Below are positions 22,728 through 35,590 of a DNA stretch of 64,000 bases, one piece after another. Origin of the DNA: Metallyticus violacea. Lineage: Eukaryota > Arthropoda > Insecta > Mantodea > Metallyticidae. The DNA is taken from NCBI GenBank assembly GCA_030762175.1, contig CM060831.1, positions 34,110,001 through 34,174,000 of the forward strand, written 5' to 3'. Position 1 is the stretch's first letter; each line of letters begins with the position of its first letter. The position numbers and the translations under genes were made by a program. The notes beneath the pieces were generated by a model. That model did no database searches. It had not been told where the DNA came from and worked only from the letters and a program-made list of their open reading frames with translations.

Positions 22728-22733
22728 ATTAAA
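22728..22733 (+). terminator. Possible polyadenylation signal of the APLF-like gene
   Basis: The variant signal ATTAAA lies 97 bp after the stop codon. No better AATAAA is seen nearer the stop. This is a low-information motif in AT-rich DNA. Confidence 0.3.
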
Positions 22734-23639
22734 CTTACATTATCTGCATCTATTATGTTTTCATTTTTGAGTTCGCAACTAGGTAATCTGTGGCTATAAC
22801 GCACTAAATTAGGTACTGTGAATTTGAGGGTGTCTAAACGTTCATATGCCAGCACTGCTTAACATATGAAATATCTGTAATATTCAATTTGCGGTATAAA
22901 TAAGGAATAGCTCTTCTTAAAGTCCGTGAACAGTACAAGGTGCCCTTTAGTTAGTTTTTGTTATGGCAGAATAAGTCTAAATTAGCAAGAATGAAAAATA
23001 TTTCATTATATAACAGTAACAAACTATCATAAAGTCGAATAAGTTTATTGCTATTTGTTTACATTAAATTTCAACATTATGTGTGCACCGTTTCTAAGAC
23101 AACCAGCTGGTTTGCTTTGAAACTTGAACGAGTAGGACAAATTGTGAATCCGACCCCGATGGAAGAGATTGAGTCATTAATCAGTAACCAAGGGGAAGTT
23201 ATTAAATAATAGGTCAAATATTCTAAAGTTAAATAAGGAAAAATCTTACTGGTCGTGATGATTCAGCAATATGCACATAAGCAATAGCTTGTAAAACGTG
23301 GCCGCTGCGCTGTAAAATATCACTTTGGAAGACCAACGATACATCATTCGCTTTTAGTAGTCAAAGGGACTGAAGCATATTTAAAAACGGAAGAGAAAAG
23401 ATCAACATCGCAGTGGGAGACTAGTTTACGTTGCAATTGAGACAATGAAACAACCATCTTGTTTTCTTTTCTTTCTTTTTCTTTTGTTTATTTATGGACG
23501 CTCTTTATTTGCGTGTGATAAATTACCGTAAAATTGCTCTGTGTACATTATTGACCTCGAATATAGATAAGTGTAGCAGATGGGTCCCAAGGCAGACAAG
23601 CAAGGGCGGCAGAAGTTATAAAAGAAGCCTCTTGGGCCT
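22734..23639. other. Intergenic stretch
   Basis: AT-rich, with a small piece resembling the 3' end of SINE B on the minus strand at 23486-23510 (tttatttatggacgctcttt). Nothing else was recognised. Confidence 0.4.
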
Positions 23640-23925
23640 CGTGGCTGTTGCATTGTAGTACGAGACGAGCGCTGGGTGCAACATTATGAACCAAAGAGTG
23701 GCAATTGATAGAATGGTAGCATCCGTCGCCTTCTTTTAGGGGGGGGAAATGATTTTAAGATGCATGCTTCCGCTGAGAAAGCCATGTTGATGATCTTTTG
23801 GGATGTCAATGGCTAATTCGGTGCAGCTCCCAGAAAATGATCATACTATGTTTGTGATCAATATAACGGCATGCTGGGCAATAAGTTGATTGAAATCATT
23901 ATACTTTTTGCTGCAGGATTAGAGC
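23640..23925 (+). pseudogene. Mariner transposase catalytic-domain fragment
   Basis: Near 23660 the sequence encodes DERWVQHYEPKSGN, equivalent to the first catalytic Asp motif (DETWVHHYEPESK). After a decayed linker at 23715-23760 (G run and frameshift), 23768-23815 encodes ASAEKAMLMIFWDVNG, equivalent to SAGKVMxTVFWDxxG. A short tail (QYNGMLGNKLIEI) follows. Stops and frameshifts abound; the DNA-binding half and C-terminus are missing. Confidence 0.68.
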
Positions 23926-24869
23926 GCTAGTGATGAATAAAGCTGGGCCCGTTCTACCCACTCGGTCACGAGTTGCGCCACGTTTGTAACACCAGACTTC
24001 CTGCATACCCCCGGTCTCTACTCCTCTGTGAGGCATGGAGTAAAATTTAATCTTACCTGCCATTTATTGCTTCTGTAACACAGAAATAGTTACAGAGAGA
24101 AGGATAGGGGACATTATAGATAGAGGAGATAAAATACATATTAGGGTATTACTGTATTTTTATTAAATTACATATTATAAACAGAATATAATTTGACTGT
24201 TACAAAAATTGATTTGGCATTTAAATGAACCAATTTTAATTTTGGATTTTATCAATATTACAATACTATAATTTTAATGCCTGGTGCTTAGAATGCAATG
24301 AAGAACCAGCAAATTGTGAACGGGCAGAAAATTGTGAGCGAACGAATGAAGTTAAAAGATCAATTAAATCCTACTTTCAAAATTTAACTTTCAAGAAAAT
24401 AAATAAAAAAAAAAAAAAAGAAATAAAAGAAAAAATTTAATTTAATTCCAAATTATCCACGAAAATTTAATATTTCGACTCATTGTCTATAGGAATCGCA
24501 CGGGAGCTTGAAAAGAACTGAATTTAATCACCCTCAGTCCAGTAATTCATCTGAATAAGAGATGCATCAGCATCGCGTTCAGCAGTATCCAGTCACAGGT
24601 ACAAAATCCCCTATTTATGAAAAATATTGAAAAGTAAGAGAGTTAATGGTTTCATTGTCCACAGAGCATCTTAAGTTAATAATATTAAAACCTCTTGACT
24701 TTCCAAACTTGAACCGCAGCAGATTAAGTTCGGTATTTTGGGTGGTTATATATATACTTTTACAGTCAATTAAATGATTCACGAGACAGCTGCATATGCA
24801 TAGCTGAAACTTATTGGAACACAAGCATGAGGGCTAGTCAAAGAAGACTTGGGTTTTTCTTTTCTTTTT
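23926..24869. other. Intergenic stretch
   Basis: No gene was recognised. Contains an A-rich patch at about 24400-24435. A tRNA-like half at 23930-23995 was considered and not accepted. Confidence 0.35.
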
Positions 24870-25530
24870 CTTTTTGTCAAATTGGTGTGGGCTTTTTCTC
24901 AGTTGAGTTGAATGCACTTTGCCCATTGCGTATGCCAGTCCTGGATCGCGTACTGGAAGCCATCGTTTGATATCTTCTTCAAAACTGTCTCACGACGCCC
25001 TCGGAAGCACCAAAATGCTTTCCTTAGCTCCTTTTTCAGACAGGGAAAGAGTTAAAAGTCACAGGGGACTAAGTTTGGGGAGTATGGAGGGACACATTCG
25101 AAGTTCCCTACACTTCCCATTCGCACCATAAGTCAGTAATCTTGGTAACCACCTCGCACAAGCGCGTCTCACGTTCAAGTGATCATGCAGAATCGAAAAT
25201 GTATTGCCATGTATAATGTGTAACATGTCTGCAAGATTGTCAATTGTTATTCGTCGGTTTTCACGAACAATGACGCCAGCTGTGTTATCATGGTTTCGTT
25301 TATTGCTGTTGCTGGAGCACCTGGACCGCCTTGCTTTGTTGTTGAAACACGGCCCTCCTTAAATTCCTTGAAACATCGAAGTGCTGTTGATTATGGCAGA
25401 TCATCATCACCATATGCCTGCCTGCTGCAACAATCTGTAAGCTTCCATGTCGGATTTCTGCAAACGAAAGTAAAACTTCAACATCATATTGCTCTTCACG
25501 AACCAACTCCATTCTGTTTGTAGGCGACTA
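24870..25530 (-). pseudogene. Internally deleted mariner (SETMAR-like) transposase
   Basis: Read on the minus strand from 25525. Near 25420-25300, across frameshifts, it gives KLTDCCSRQAYGDDDLP and then CFKEFKEGRVSTTKQGGPGAP, equivalent to the second DNA-binding helix region (QAYGDDAMSRxxVFxWxKRFKEGRxS). The middle, including the first catalytic Asp, is deleted. From about 25085 to 24910 one frame gives PPYSPNLVPCDF-stop-LFPCLKKELRKAFW, ...DGFQYAIQDWHTQWAKCI, the standard C-terminal order including the third catalytic residue context (SPDLAPCDF). Minus-strand frames of 70 codons here are fragments of this element, not host genes. Confidence 0.75.
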
Positions 25531-25794
25531 GTGAACTGACGTAGTTTGCTCGTGCGCTGTGTACAGACGCATGCGCGAGCGAAATCAGTTTTTGTCCATC
25601 AATCAAGACTGGTTTTCGTCTTGCAACATTATTCCAACATTTCTTTGGGGGGGGGGGTCGTAAATCATATAACAATTGAAATGAAATGTTTATTCCAAAT
25701 AATCTAGAACTAATCATACATATATTAACTTTCTCATCATATTGACGAATCAGTTCTATTTTCTGTATCAGCTGTTTTGCCAATGTACATCTTA

Positions 25795-25796
<2 letters not shown>

Positions 25797-25832
<36 letters not shown>

Positions 25833-25910
25833 AATAATAATAAGCAGAAGAAGAAGAGGAGGAGGAGGAAGAAGAAGAAGAAGAAGAAGAAGAAGAAGAA
25901 GAAGAAGAAA
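25797..25910. repeat. Compound microsatellite (ATG)n-(AAT)n-(AAG/AGG)n
   Basis: About 11-12 ATG repeats, then ATA/ATA repeats, then a purine tract of AAG and AGG triplets. The poly-Met, poly-Arg, poly-Ser and poly-His frames here are artefacts. Confidence 0.98.
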
Positions 25911-26167
25911 CTTTCGAAAGGTTAATTTTTCTAAATTTTGCCCATTTCTGCGCGCGGGTTTTACTGTCTTTACTCATTCATAACCATCACTTCCAGTTCT
26001 CCATGGCAGACCTACGCCGATGGTCGGGTGATTTAAGTGATGTGAACTACCGAAGTTCGATCTTATCATAAAGGCATTAGTTTATTTGTTATTTTTTGCC
26101 AGTAAAGATAGTGTGTAGTAAGTAATATAACTTAAAATTGCCAAGATTTGTTTGAGTTCTAAAGCTT

Positions 26168-26183
26168 TCTCTTTCTCTTTCTC

Positions 26184-26238
<55 letters not shown>

Positions 26239-26239
26239 A
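26168..26239. repeat. Compound microsatellite (CTTT)n-C12-(CT)n-(CA)n
   Basis: A pyrimidine tract passes through a run of C into about 11 CT and about 13 CA dinucleotides. Confidence 0.98.
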
Positions 26240-29200
26240 AAACACAGTAGACATTTTTGTGTTTGAGCATAAATGTCTTAAAATCTTGGCTATAAAATAC
26301 ATATGATTGCTGTATATTTAAACATTAATTTTACTTGCAAAACTAACAAATAAAAAATGCAAACATAATAGGAATTCCAACCTATGTAATTCTTAATACT
26401 GGGCACGTGCTTTTTACCGCTCAACAATCGGAGAACGCGATCCGAATAAATGCATTTAATTTCCTCTTTAGCTCATAACTTGAAAAAGAATTGAAGGCGG
26501 TATTGAAACATATATTATGAACCCAGTGTTAGCGAATGCTTCCAATGTTTTTAGAATCAGTTATGGTATCTGGTTGCTAATTTTATTTGATTTTTGTTTC
26601 GTTTAAGAATATATACATCCTGATCAGAGACTAGAGCGAGTCAAAGAGAATGCTTAAAACTATTTCAAAAATCTGCTTGTGAGAGCTCTTTGCTTTTGTT
26701 TAAATTATTATTATTATTATTATTATTATTTTATTATTATTATTATTATTATCCGAAACTCATTCATTACCTGATATATTATAGAAATATTTGAAAACCT
26801 AACTCGGGGAGCTTTATTAAAAGAAACTCAAACTTCACTTTTTTACTCAATAGAATATCTTAATGAGAATGGCTACCATCTCGCTTTGTACGCTGCATAC
26901 TAATGCACCAAGGAGCTGTAAATTTACATGTCGTTATTACTAAAAAGCCCTGTCTTTCTATTGGCTGATAGAATATTAGAAAAACTTGCAAATTAAATAT
27001 TACTGAGGAGAAGTAGAATTGAGAAGTTGGTTCTTCCCTCACGACATGCAGTTCATCTACTGCAGTAAGCAGATATTATGCTAAGTGGAAATGGCATGCT
27101 AATACAAATTGCTGTGTTTTTCATCTTTACGATGACACGTTTTGGGTGTCGTGAGAGAAGTCAATATGTCTGTGTCTAGATGCTCGTAATGTAGCAGGTA
27201 GCACGGAACAGTGCTTTTTCTCCCTTTACGATTATTTTTACGAGTGGCCGTAAAACCCGTGCCTCGGTTCTGTGTCGCCTGCCGCAATTCAGCTCTTGTG
27301 GGTTTTTGATCGTCTTCTCCGCGCACCCTACTTCCTTTCAATACAAGGAGTTGCAGTGGCGTACCAGACGGACAAATGCGTGGGGCTTTATCGCAGGTGG
27401 TTCGACGCGTTTTTTAATTTTAGTAATAACTTGCTAAATGCAGAAAAATGTATATGGGGCTTGCGTGTAGGAAAGCCAAGAAGAGTTTTCTTGAACCTGT
27501 ATAGAGCTCTTTTAAAATTCTTAATAATAAAGCTATTCATTATGTTTGTCTGTATATTATTTTACTGATAGTTTTAATGACTAGTCGTGAGAACTCAATC
27601 GACCTTCGACAAAATTTGATCACACGTCTTGTCAAGAAAGCTATCTCAGCCCAGGGAGATCACAATTGTAGTCCACATTGGTCTACTTCCTTAGATACTA
27701 CAGCATCTTAATCTGTCACCATGGACCTCATTAGGAAAACATTATTGCCGAACTCTCACTGAAGGAAATCAAACAAACAACTTAAAAGATTTAGATTAAA
27801 GGCTAGAAAAGCAATGCTCCAGCACAATCTCTGCCAGACACAATGTTGAACATCTCTGGGAGCAGATGCATACAATTAAGATATACTTATAATGACTTAA
27901 TTATAAATCTTGACCGCTCATGAAGTGTTCTAAGCCTCCGCTACTAGGAGTATAACTATGAAGAACTTTATAAATATTTTCTAGAGAAATTGTGTTTTTA
28001 CCTACAGAAAAATGTACATATTGCTTTGTTGTATATGATAAGCTTGTTTTGTTTTCGTGAGTACACTAGGAATATGTTGACAATAACAGCTAAAAGAAGC
28101 ATATTTGCAGAAAGCTAATAAGTATATAGTTTGCCCAAGTGAAAGTGAGATCCAATTTTCAGACTCACCTCTGCTTGGTAACGCACGAGATGCTTTATGC
28201 AAGCACCCAGCAGTCTGGTAACTGCCACTTATTATTTAATAATAAAAGGGAGCGTATAAGTAAAATATGGTAACCTTACGATAGAACTTGTCACGGTATT
28301 CTTTCAAGAAAAAATATGCAAATTAAAAGTAGCATCACCATTTTGCGTCAATAGAGCGATATCTACTTATGACAACCCACAAGACTTTTCAAATACTTCA
28401 TATGCCTTTTTCTAACAGATTACTTTTTGCCAGTTATCAGGTTTCATGACCGAGAGCCTCAAATATGTAGGTTGCAAATTTGAGTGGGATCTTTAAAGAG
28501 TGACGCTAGAAGCACTGAAATAGTGTGCAGTTTTAGAGTAGACGGTACATGATTCCTTTCAATTCCATGTCCTCGAACAAACAGTAGATGTATTCCAGTG
28601 TCTTCACCTCTATGTGTAGAGTTATTTATGTCACAAAACTTGCTTTCGGTTGTTTCACTTTTTTCCTGGCGACATTTATTTCGAAGTGTAATAAATCATG
28701 CCACTCCTGCGTGTTTTTGCTATCGCTGGAAATAATATCATTCCCTCTACGTAGTTGGATTAGACGTATTTACAGTTTGATTTTTGGACAGACAGAAATA
28801 CACTTGTAAAACAATTAGAAAAAATACGCTATGCTTGCCGAGTTAATAATTACCCACATCGCAAAGGCTCTTGCTGCAGATACCAATGAAGCAACTAACG
28901 TTACAATGAAGCAGTCTTTTGATGCACGCCACTGCGACCCCCCGTTCCTTCCCTAGAGAACAGAAGACTTTCCCAAGTGGCTCACCTTCTCAATCCTTAA
29001 TTACCGGCTCCCCCCCGCGTAGGATTTTAACGGTTGCGGAGAATACTTTGTCTTCCCGGGTTAAGGCTGACATTAAAACACAATTTGTGGTGCTCTGGGC
29101 ACAAGAGGAAACAATGATGCCAAAAAAACAAATAAAACCTTTTAAAAATAGTCAGGAGATTGCACAGTGATTCATGTAAAATACTCTCACTGCATGTTTT

Positions 29201-30089
29201 TTAAACATTTCAAGTGGCAACACCTGTTGTTCACGTTTATAGGATATTTTATAAGCAGGGAGAAGACATACTCTGTAGCACTAAAACAGTAGCTTTAAAC
29301 TCATCGCATAATAAAGTAAATAAATACAGAGCGTTCCTTATACTGCCGGGCCGCGGATGGCACATATATGGCTGTGCGCACTCTATTATACTGGGAGGTT
29401 TTCCATTGTAAAACTCCCGCGTTACTTACTCATGAGTGAGTAAGCTTGTTATAAGTGATGCTGAAAGGGGAGTCCATCTGAATTCAGACATGCCATTCGA
29501 ATGAAATGTCCATTCACACGCATTCCTCCCTTAGAATATTTCTTTTTCACTTCTTAGGTTTAGCGGTCCCGATGTCCTAAACTTATTAACAGTTATCTAA
29601 CAGTTTTTCTACCTAGAACTGGAATACCAGGAAATTTCGCATGTCTACATGATTTGGTTTTTACGTATGAATCGTACATTAAATTCTTCATTCAAGCGTG
29701 AATTTTTCGGTAGTCATTTCAGTGGACTAATAGGAATCAAATAATGCAATTCACACTCAACGCATATGTCTTGAATAAACTTTCACTTTTGAGATGACAA
29801 TGAACAAACTCTAGTCTTTACAATCGAACAGAAGGCAGCAACTGACACAGTATAACACAGCTGATAAACGTAGTCTTGAGTGGATCATTCACCCCTATGC
29901 GCTATTGGAATAATACCGAGGTCACTACAGTGCAGGCGCACTACGTATATACGCGATCTATGACCCAGTTGTAAATAGAACGCATGGTATATATCATAAG
30001 TGACCTTACTGTTCCTATACATGACATTTAATAAGCATGAACGAGTAAAACCGTTAAATTAATCTTAAATATCACATTATAACTTAGTT

Positions 30090-30090
<1 letters not shown>
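26240..30090. other. Intergenic stretch, few features
   Basis: An (ATT)n microsatellite is at 26704-26752. No gene, repeat family or convincing splice-flanked exon was found. Somewhat GC-richer islands at 27230-27420 and 28915-29060 hold 80-100-codon frames without recognisable motifs. Confidence 0.35.
26704..26752. repeat. (ATT)n microsatellite
   Basis: Two blocks of ATT repeats broken by one extra T. Confidence 0.98.

Positions 30091-30121
<31 letters not shown>
30091..30121. repeat. (AAT)n microsatellite
   Basis: About ten TAA/AAT units. Confidence 0.97.
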
Positions 30122-30123
<2 letters not shown>

Positions 30124-30237
30124 CAAGCGGCAATACCTCTTGCTTGCTCCTGCCTATAGTATTTTTATTAAGTAGATATGAACCAGGTCATTAGATTAGC
30201 ACTAAAGTAGCACCATATAAGTTATAAGTTAGAACAC

Positions 30238-30347
<110 letters not shown>

Positions 30348-30649
30348 TCTGTAGCAGTTTCTCCGATCAATCCACAATGAAATATAATTATAATGTATAT
30401 TTATGTAAGCTACCAATCATCATATTTTGACTTTGCAATAAGCAATATAAATATTATGTAACATATGTATCATAAGATTTAACTTAAATGTAAGAATTGT
30501 GCAAAGAAAAATCTTCTTGGTGTTTTGTTACGGAAGATTGGAAAGTAAAATGTCATAAAACCACACAATAGGAAGAAGCCCGAAGGTCGCGAATGAAGTC
30601 CCTTTTTTAAAAAGATCGCTGTTACAAGGTTAATAACTTGAACTTTTAA

Positions 30650-31310
30650 AGTTGTTAAGGGGCTCTGATCCCGACAGGCGTTGTACTGTTAGCCCTTTAA
30701 ATTAGCCAATGCCATCAGTGTTTTAAATTTTCAAAAAAATAGCGAATGGCACTCCTGGCAGGGGAATTTAAACCAGCCAATGGTAAATGTATGTTAGAAC
30801 GTTTTAGGATAGGAGCGAAAATTGCGCAAGCCTGTGCGACCAATGATTACTTGATTTGAATGTAATATATAAGCAAGCGGTTGCTCGGCTGGGTCACTCA
30901 GTTTGACTCATTTTTCAACGGCCAGTTGTAAATTCAACATTGCTGAGGCAAGTATTTATAAGATATACACGCGGCTAGAGAGAAGCAATTCCGCCAGTTT
31001 CAAGATCTACACGCGGCGAGACAGGCGTTCTTAAGTTTAACATGCGGCAACCAAGTTTGTATCGGCGAAGCTAAGTTTCTTGTCGACAAAACACCAGAGG
31101 ACGCGAACTATTTTGGACATGATAAAAAAATAATATATATAGTTATACAGTCTCATAATTAAGCTCCAATTGTTGCGGCCGACATTAAACCGCTTCATAG
31201 CTAATAATACCGGAACTATACAGCCGGCCGTTCTCTTCCTGAGCCAAATATAAAAATTCACTTAACGTCGACAACAAATCGCTTCAAGATTGGTGCCAAC
31301 CTGGGGTACA
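30650..31310 (+). mobile_element. Possible LTR and primer-binding site of a retrotransposon
   Basis: Seen: a TATA box TATATAAG at 30866-30873; an initiator-like TCAGTT at 30898-30903, about 34 bp downstream; a transcribed-looking stretch to about 31275; and TGGTGCCAACCTGGGG at 31291-31306, which begins with TGG as tRNA primer-binding sites do. A start at about 30652 (tgttaagggg) and an end near 31275 (gacaaca) would give TGTT...AACA ends. No second LTR, gag or pol is visible in the window, so this would be a 5' LTR fragment or a solo remnant. The interpretation is inference. Confidence 0.35.
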
Positions 31311-31475
31311 TAGCCGGAGCCTACTAAAGAGCTTCATAATTTTGCACCAAAATGGAGCCATAAACAGTCTTATAATTAGGCTCTAATTGTTAGGGCCGAC
31401 ATTAAACCGCTTCATAGTTAATAATACCGGAACTATACAGACTGCCGTTCTCTTCCTGAGCCAAATATAAAAATT
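31147..31475. repeat. Direct duplication of about 114 bp, period 216 bp
   Basis: 31147-31260 (starting acagtctcataatt) is repeated at 31363-31475 with about 90% identity, including taataataccggaactataca and ccgttctcttcctgagcc. The intervening 100 bp contain the proposed primer-binding site. Confidence 0.88.
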
Positions 31476-32195
31476 CGTCTATCTTGAGTATTTTGTCTTT
31501 TAATCGTGGCTTTTGACATTTCTTCGTTCTAAGTTCTTTTGTAAGCCTGCTCTTCTTCATTGTCTTATTCTCAGGGTTACAATTTAAAAAAATGAGCATC
31601 TTTCTTTCATCTTCCCGTAACATTCTGGAAGATGGAATGGGGTCGCAAATGCCAGGTGGGGAAACTCAGTAATTGGAGGGGATAGGTCCGCTGGTCGGCT
31701 GATCTAATTTGCGGAACTATTCAACTGTTCTTACTGCACTAGGCATTAGTGGTTAGTTTTAGAAAATGTTTTGTTTTAAGTTATGTATTTTGTTTAATTT
31801 CGCTTTTACATTGCTCTTCCGAAGAGGTATATACTCGTAAATACCTTTATTTGAGATATATTTTAAGAAAATGTCATATAATTATGTATGTACAGGCATA
31901 ATATCATGAGAGAACCGTTCGTGAATTTTAAATTACATTGGCTGACATAACACGGCAAGATAGTAAAATGAATCTATGTTAATACGTAAGCCATGATGTG
32001 ACATATGTAGGTAAAAGGATCCGTTTCTAATTTGATACCTATAAGGGAATTTAAGCAGCTTAAATTAATCCAAGCATCAAACCTAAAAGCTCACCTGGTA
32101 AGTGATTAGACTGAAAATAAGGTAACATCAACATGAGGTACATCCTCTGTAACTGCAACATTAAAAAATCAAAGGTTGAAAAAAAAAATTACCTA
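31476..32195. other. Intergenic stretch
   Basis: AT-rich; nothing recognised. Confidence 0.35.
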
Positions 32196-32450
32196 TCTGG
32201 GTGGCTCAGGCGTTAACGCATGAGACTCGCGTTCAAGAGGCCCCTAGTTCGATTCCTTTGCAACCGACTCCTCTGTTCTTGTATTTTTTTATGGTTCCCC
32301 CTGGCCACTTAGAAGAATGTTGGAATATGGGACGTATATTTACACATCATAAACTTTCTGCCTTCCCAGTTCATTTCATAGCATCAGTTATAGGGTCGGA
32401 AGCGTCAGGCAAGCAGGGTTGATGCTTATGGCGTGGCGGTGACTTGCGAC
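32196..32450 (+). repeat. tRNA-headed SINE-like element (family D here)
   Basis: The head reads gggtggctcaggcgttaacg (A-box-like), catgagactcgcgttcaag, then a B-box-like tagttcgattcctt at tRNA spacing. The following body to about 32450, and perhaps to 32800, is GC-richer than its surroundings, and its open frames are frame-shadows. There is only one copy in the window, so the 3' end is undefined. Confidence 0.5.
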
Positions 32451-33061
32451 CAGGAAAAACATTTTTTCCCCAGTATTTGGCGGATTTTGTCTCGAGACCT
32501 TCTCGGGGGAAGGGGTCGCGGGACACTTCGAATAATACCTTGGTGGTATAGGCGTGGAGCCGGCGTCTGGAGCTTATCATAAAGACTTTCCGTGGGCTTC
32601 TGCTTACCCGGTGTATCGTTCATCTCATCCATTTCTTTCGGGGGGTGTCTTTTGGAAGCTTAAGTAAAAAAAATACAGTGGCTAAGGTGCCAAAGGATCC
32701 TATCCGTCCCAACAACCCGTCTCTGTAGCCGTTAAAAACATCCCTAAAAACTACATAATTGATTTTCCGTTTAAGCGATTTTGCAAATGACCAGCTTTTA
32801 AACATAGGTACATTCTGTAAATATAAAGTTTAGATTACAAGCACTTGAAGATTTCGAATCGCTTCTGAAACGAACAGGACATTATAGCTGAGATAGAATT
32901 GCATTGACACGGTAAGTCAAAGATAAAAAATAACATATCACATTCATAATTAGTTGCTTATAGTCTAACGCTCCATCTTATACCACTGTGTTTTAAACAA
33001 ACCTACAGCACAAGTTTTCCAAAGCAGTAAAGACAACAAATGTGGTATCTAAAAGATTAAC

Positions 33062-33405
33062 AGATTAACAGATATATATGCGTTTATAATATTTATGTAT
33101 ATTTGTATATATGTATATTTATAGGGCTGACCAAGTTTATTTCATCAGTAGCAACTCATCATAAATCTTCACAGTGCTGAAACCGTGAGCGCGAAATTTT
33201 CATTTAATAAAGCAGTAAAGACAATAATGACAAATTTAAAATTCTCATTAATGGCACCTTTTCTTTCTGTCATGACTGTGGAAGAGGCAGGGTTATTTTT
33301 TAAACGATTTAGTACACGCTTAGTGTTTATATATAATATATAATATACATTATATACACTATATATACACTATGTTTATATAATATTATATATGCGTGTG
33401 TGTAT
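33062..33405. repeat. AT-rich simple-sequence region
   Basis: TATA/TATG-type degenerate dinucleotide and tetranucleotide tracts, densest at 33062-33125 and 33328-33400. Confidence 0.7.
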
Positions 33406-33477
33406 AAATCTGTGTATTTCTCTGTTTTTTTCTAAATACGATCACGAACCATCTGGCTAAACCCCTGCGCTGGATAG

Positions 33478-33663
33478 TATTTAATTTACGTATCGGAAGC
33501 CATTATTGAAATAAATACCCAACATCACCACCACCTGGCATTCACATTTTCACGGTAAGGAAAAACTCCGGACATTTTTACCCAGGCAATGATCTTACGA
33601 GAAACGAACCCGTTACTTATGGATTTGCAAGCCGATACTCTGACCACAAGACCACAGAGCCGG
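33478..33663 (-). repeat. tRNA-headed SINE (family C), copy 1
   Basis: On the minus strand: ggctctgtggtcttgtggtc (A-box), agagtatcggcttgcaaatc, then acgggttcgtttc (B-box), followed by a body with tccggagtttttccttacc. The body motif ggagtttttNcttacc is shared with 36107-36287. Confidence 0.65.
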
Positions 33664-35090
33664 CCAAAACTGCAATGATTAATAGTTTTGACATCTGCCC
33701 ATGTCTTTTGAGCGTCTTATAACCAAAACTTTTATTCTTATAGTTGCAAAAGTAACACTTTTGTTTATATGCTTCAAACACTCACTTGAAATATAACAAT
33801 TATTTTCTTTTAAGATTTACAACTGGAGAATAACAGATAGCTCAAGGAAAGAAAAAAAAATGGCGAAAAACAATAATAAACAATAATTATATCATTTAGT
33901 GAAATTTACAGTACTTATATCAATACCAGAGCATTGCTATTTATTGTAATAAAAGTATTGAAAGGCACTTATTGCGCATCCTAGTGTGATTAGTTGCAAT
34001 CCGAAGATCGCTAGAGCTTCAACAAGTATGTTTACGTACTGTTTTTATACCACCATATCGAAATTGACTTATTTTTAATTTATTAATATTTATTTTAATT
34101 TGGGAAGTTAAAAATAACGAAATCTGAAAAGATCGAATCGAGTAGTGATTATTCGTACGTCTATTAGTTACGCGTTAGTGTTTTTGTTCATTTTATTGAG
34201 CTCGATGATATGAAGTTTAATTGAAAATTATAATAGAATTTGACGAAGTGTAGAATAAGTACTTATATCAACAGCAAGCAATCTGCATAGCTTGAATAAT
34301 TTCGTGAATTTATTCTATTAAATTGAGTGATATAGCAGGACTGCTACTTTCAGTTGTAATTTATAAATTAGTGGCGCAAAGTCACTTTGCAGCACCAATC
34401 TTCAATTGTTTTATTCCATTACTGCTAGACTGCTACTTTCAGTTCAAAAATTGGGTAGGCATTAGTTGCGTTACCATGCAATAGTATGAAAAATATACGA
34501 GTTTGTTTTATCTAAATGTGTTTACATTCAGTAAAATAAATCTTAAACTTTTCTAAGACTCACTATAATCACCAATGAATACATTATTTACATACAAATA
34601 CAACCGTAAACGGGCTAAATATAACGCAACTTTTATAGCACTAAGCAAGGAGTGAAAATGTACGGACATTAGCATAGGTATGTAAATGTGTGACCGGAGC
34701 AGCACACAAGCCTAGGGACAAAAGGGAAGTAGGCTACCTATTTTAACAGAACTTTTCGTTTTTAAGTCGTTTTTTAAAAAGTATTCCTTTGTCATGTTTT
34801 AAGCGAAACGCTTGCAAAATTCCCATCTCACTTTCTTTATTGCGACTGGTTCCCTCGTCCTACTTTACACAGTTTTAACGATGCTCTTACTTTTCCGGTC
34901 AAAGTTCTGCCAACCGTACAGAAAAAAATGTACTTGGTCTTTCGCCCGTTTGTCTTCTTAATAATGGAAGACATTAACTCTAACACTTGCAGCTTAAAAC
35001 TTATTCCAACTCCTAATTCACTTTAAGTAATTTCTGCTATTACAGGCTCACTGCGGACAACAAAGCTACGAAAGTAATGGATCAACCTTA
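33664..35090. other. Intergenic stretch
   Basis: AT-rich. The phrase gactgctactttcagtt occurs at about 34341 and again at about 34429. Nothing else was recognised. Confidence 0.35.
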
Positions 35091-35091
35091 C

Positions 35092-35160
35092 CTTGAAACT
35101 GTTACTGTGCAACAACCGCTGAGGTTTTCCCTTTCCTGGGGTATGTCGACAGTAACTCTT
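35092..35160 (-). CDS. Candidate 69-bp internal exon, unrecognised
   Basis: On the minus strand, a strong pyrimidine tract and acceptor (cttcttctttttttcag, from + strand 35161 rightward) precede the segment, and a near-consensus donor (CAAG|GTAAGG) follows it at 35091-35086. The 69 bp are 23 whole codons. One frame reads KSYCRHTPGKGKPQRLLHS and ends NSFK; a second frame is also open. The symmetric length would allow exon skipping. No family is recognised and no partner exon was found on this strand, so the evidence is only the splice-site pair. Confidence 0.35.
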
Positions 35161-35590
35161 CTGAAAAAAAGAAGAAGACACGTTTAAATTGTTGACACTT
35201 CTTCTACTTCGATTTTGACCTCTGGATATTACTGGGGTATACTAAGGGCAATCCATAAGTTTCCGGCCTGATCATTTTTCAACTTCACTATCACTTTTGT
35301 GCTCCCTCCCCCCTTTGAAATCTATCATCAGTTTCAAAAAATTGTCGCCTTGCTCGTGCGCTATGCTACTTGACCTTTCTAGGGGGTGCGCCACCCTTCC
35401 TCAACCATTGATTCTCTTTTTGAAAAAGTGTCATAGCAGAGGACAGTGGCGACTCATTGCTCCTATAGAAGAGCTGGCCAGGGGCATAACTACACGACTC
35501 CCAAAAGGGGAGGGGGTATCTTTTATCAAGAGATATAGTCTTTTCCGACATTCTTTCTTAACTGCAGCGCCATCGTACTTTTTTCTTTTT

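Noticed and set aside
23930..23995. tRNA-like half on the minus strand
   Set aside because: An A-box-like stretch only; no B box or plausible stems.
25777..25983. Frames encoding poly-Met/poly-Arg and, antisense, poly-Ser/poly-His
   Set aside because: They are produced entirely by the ATG/AAG triplet microsatellite at 25797-25910.
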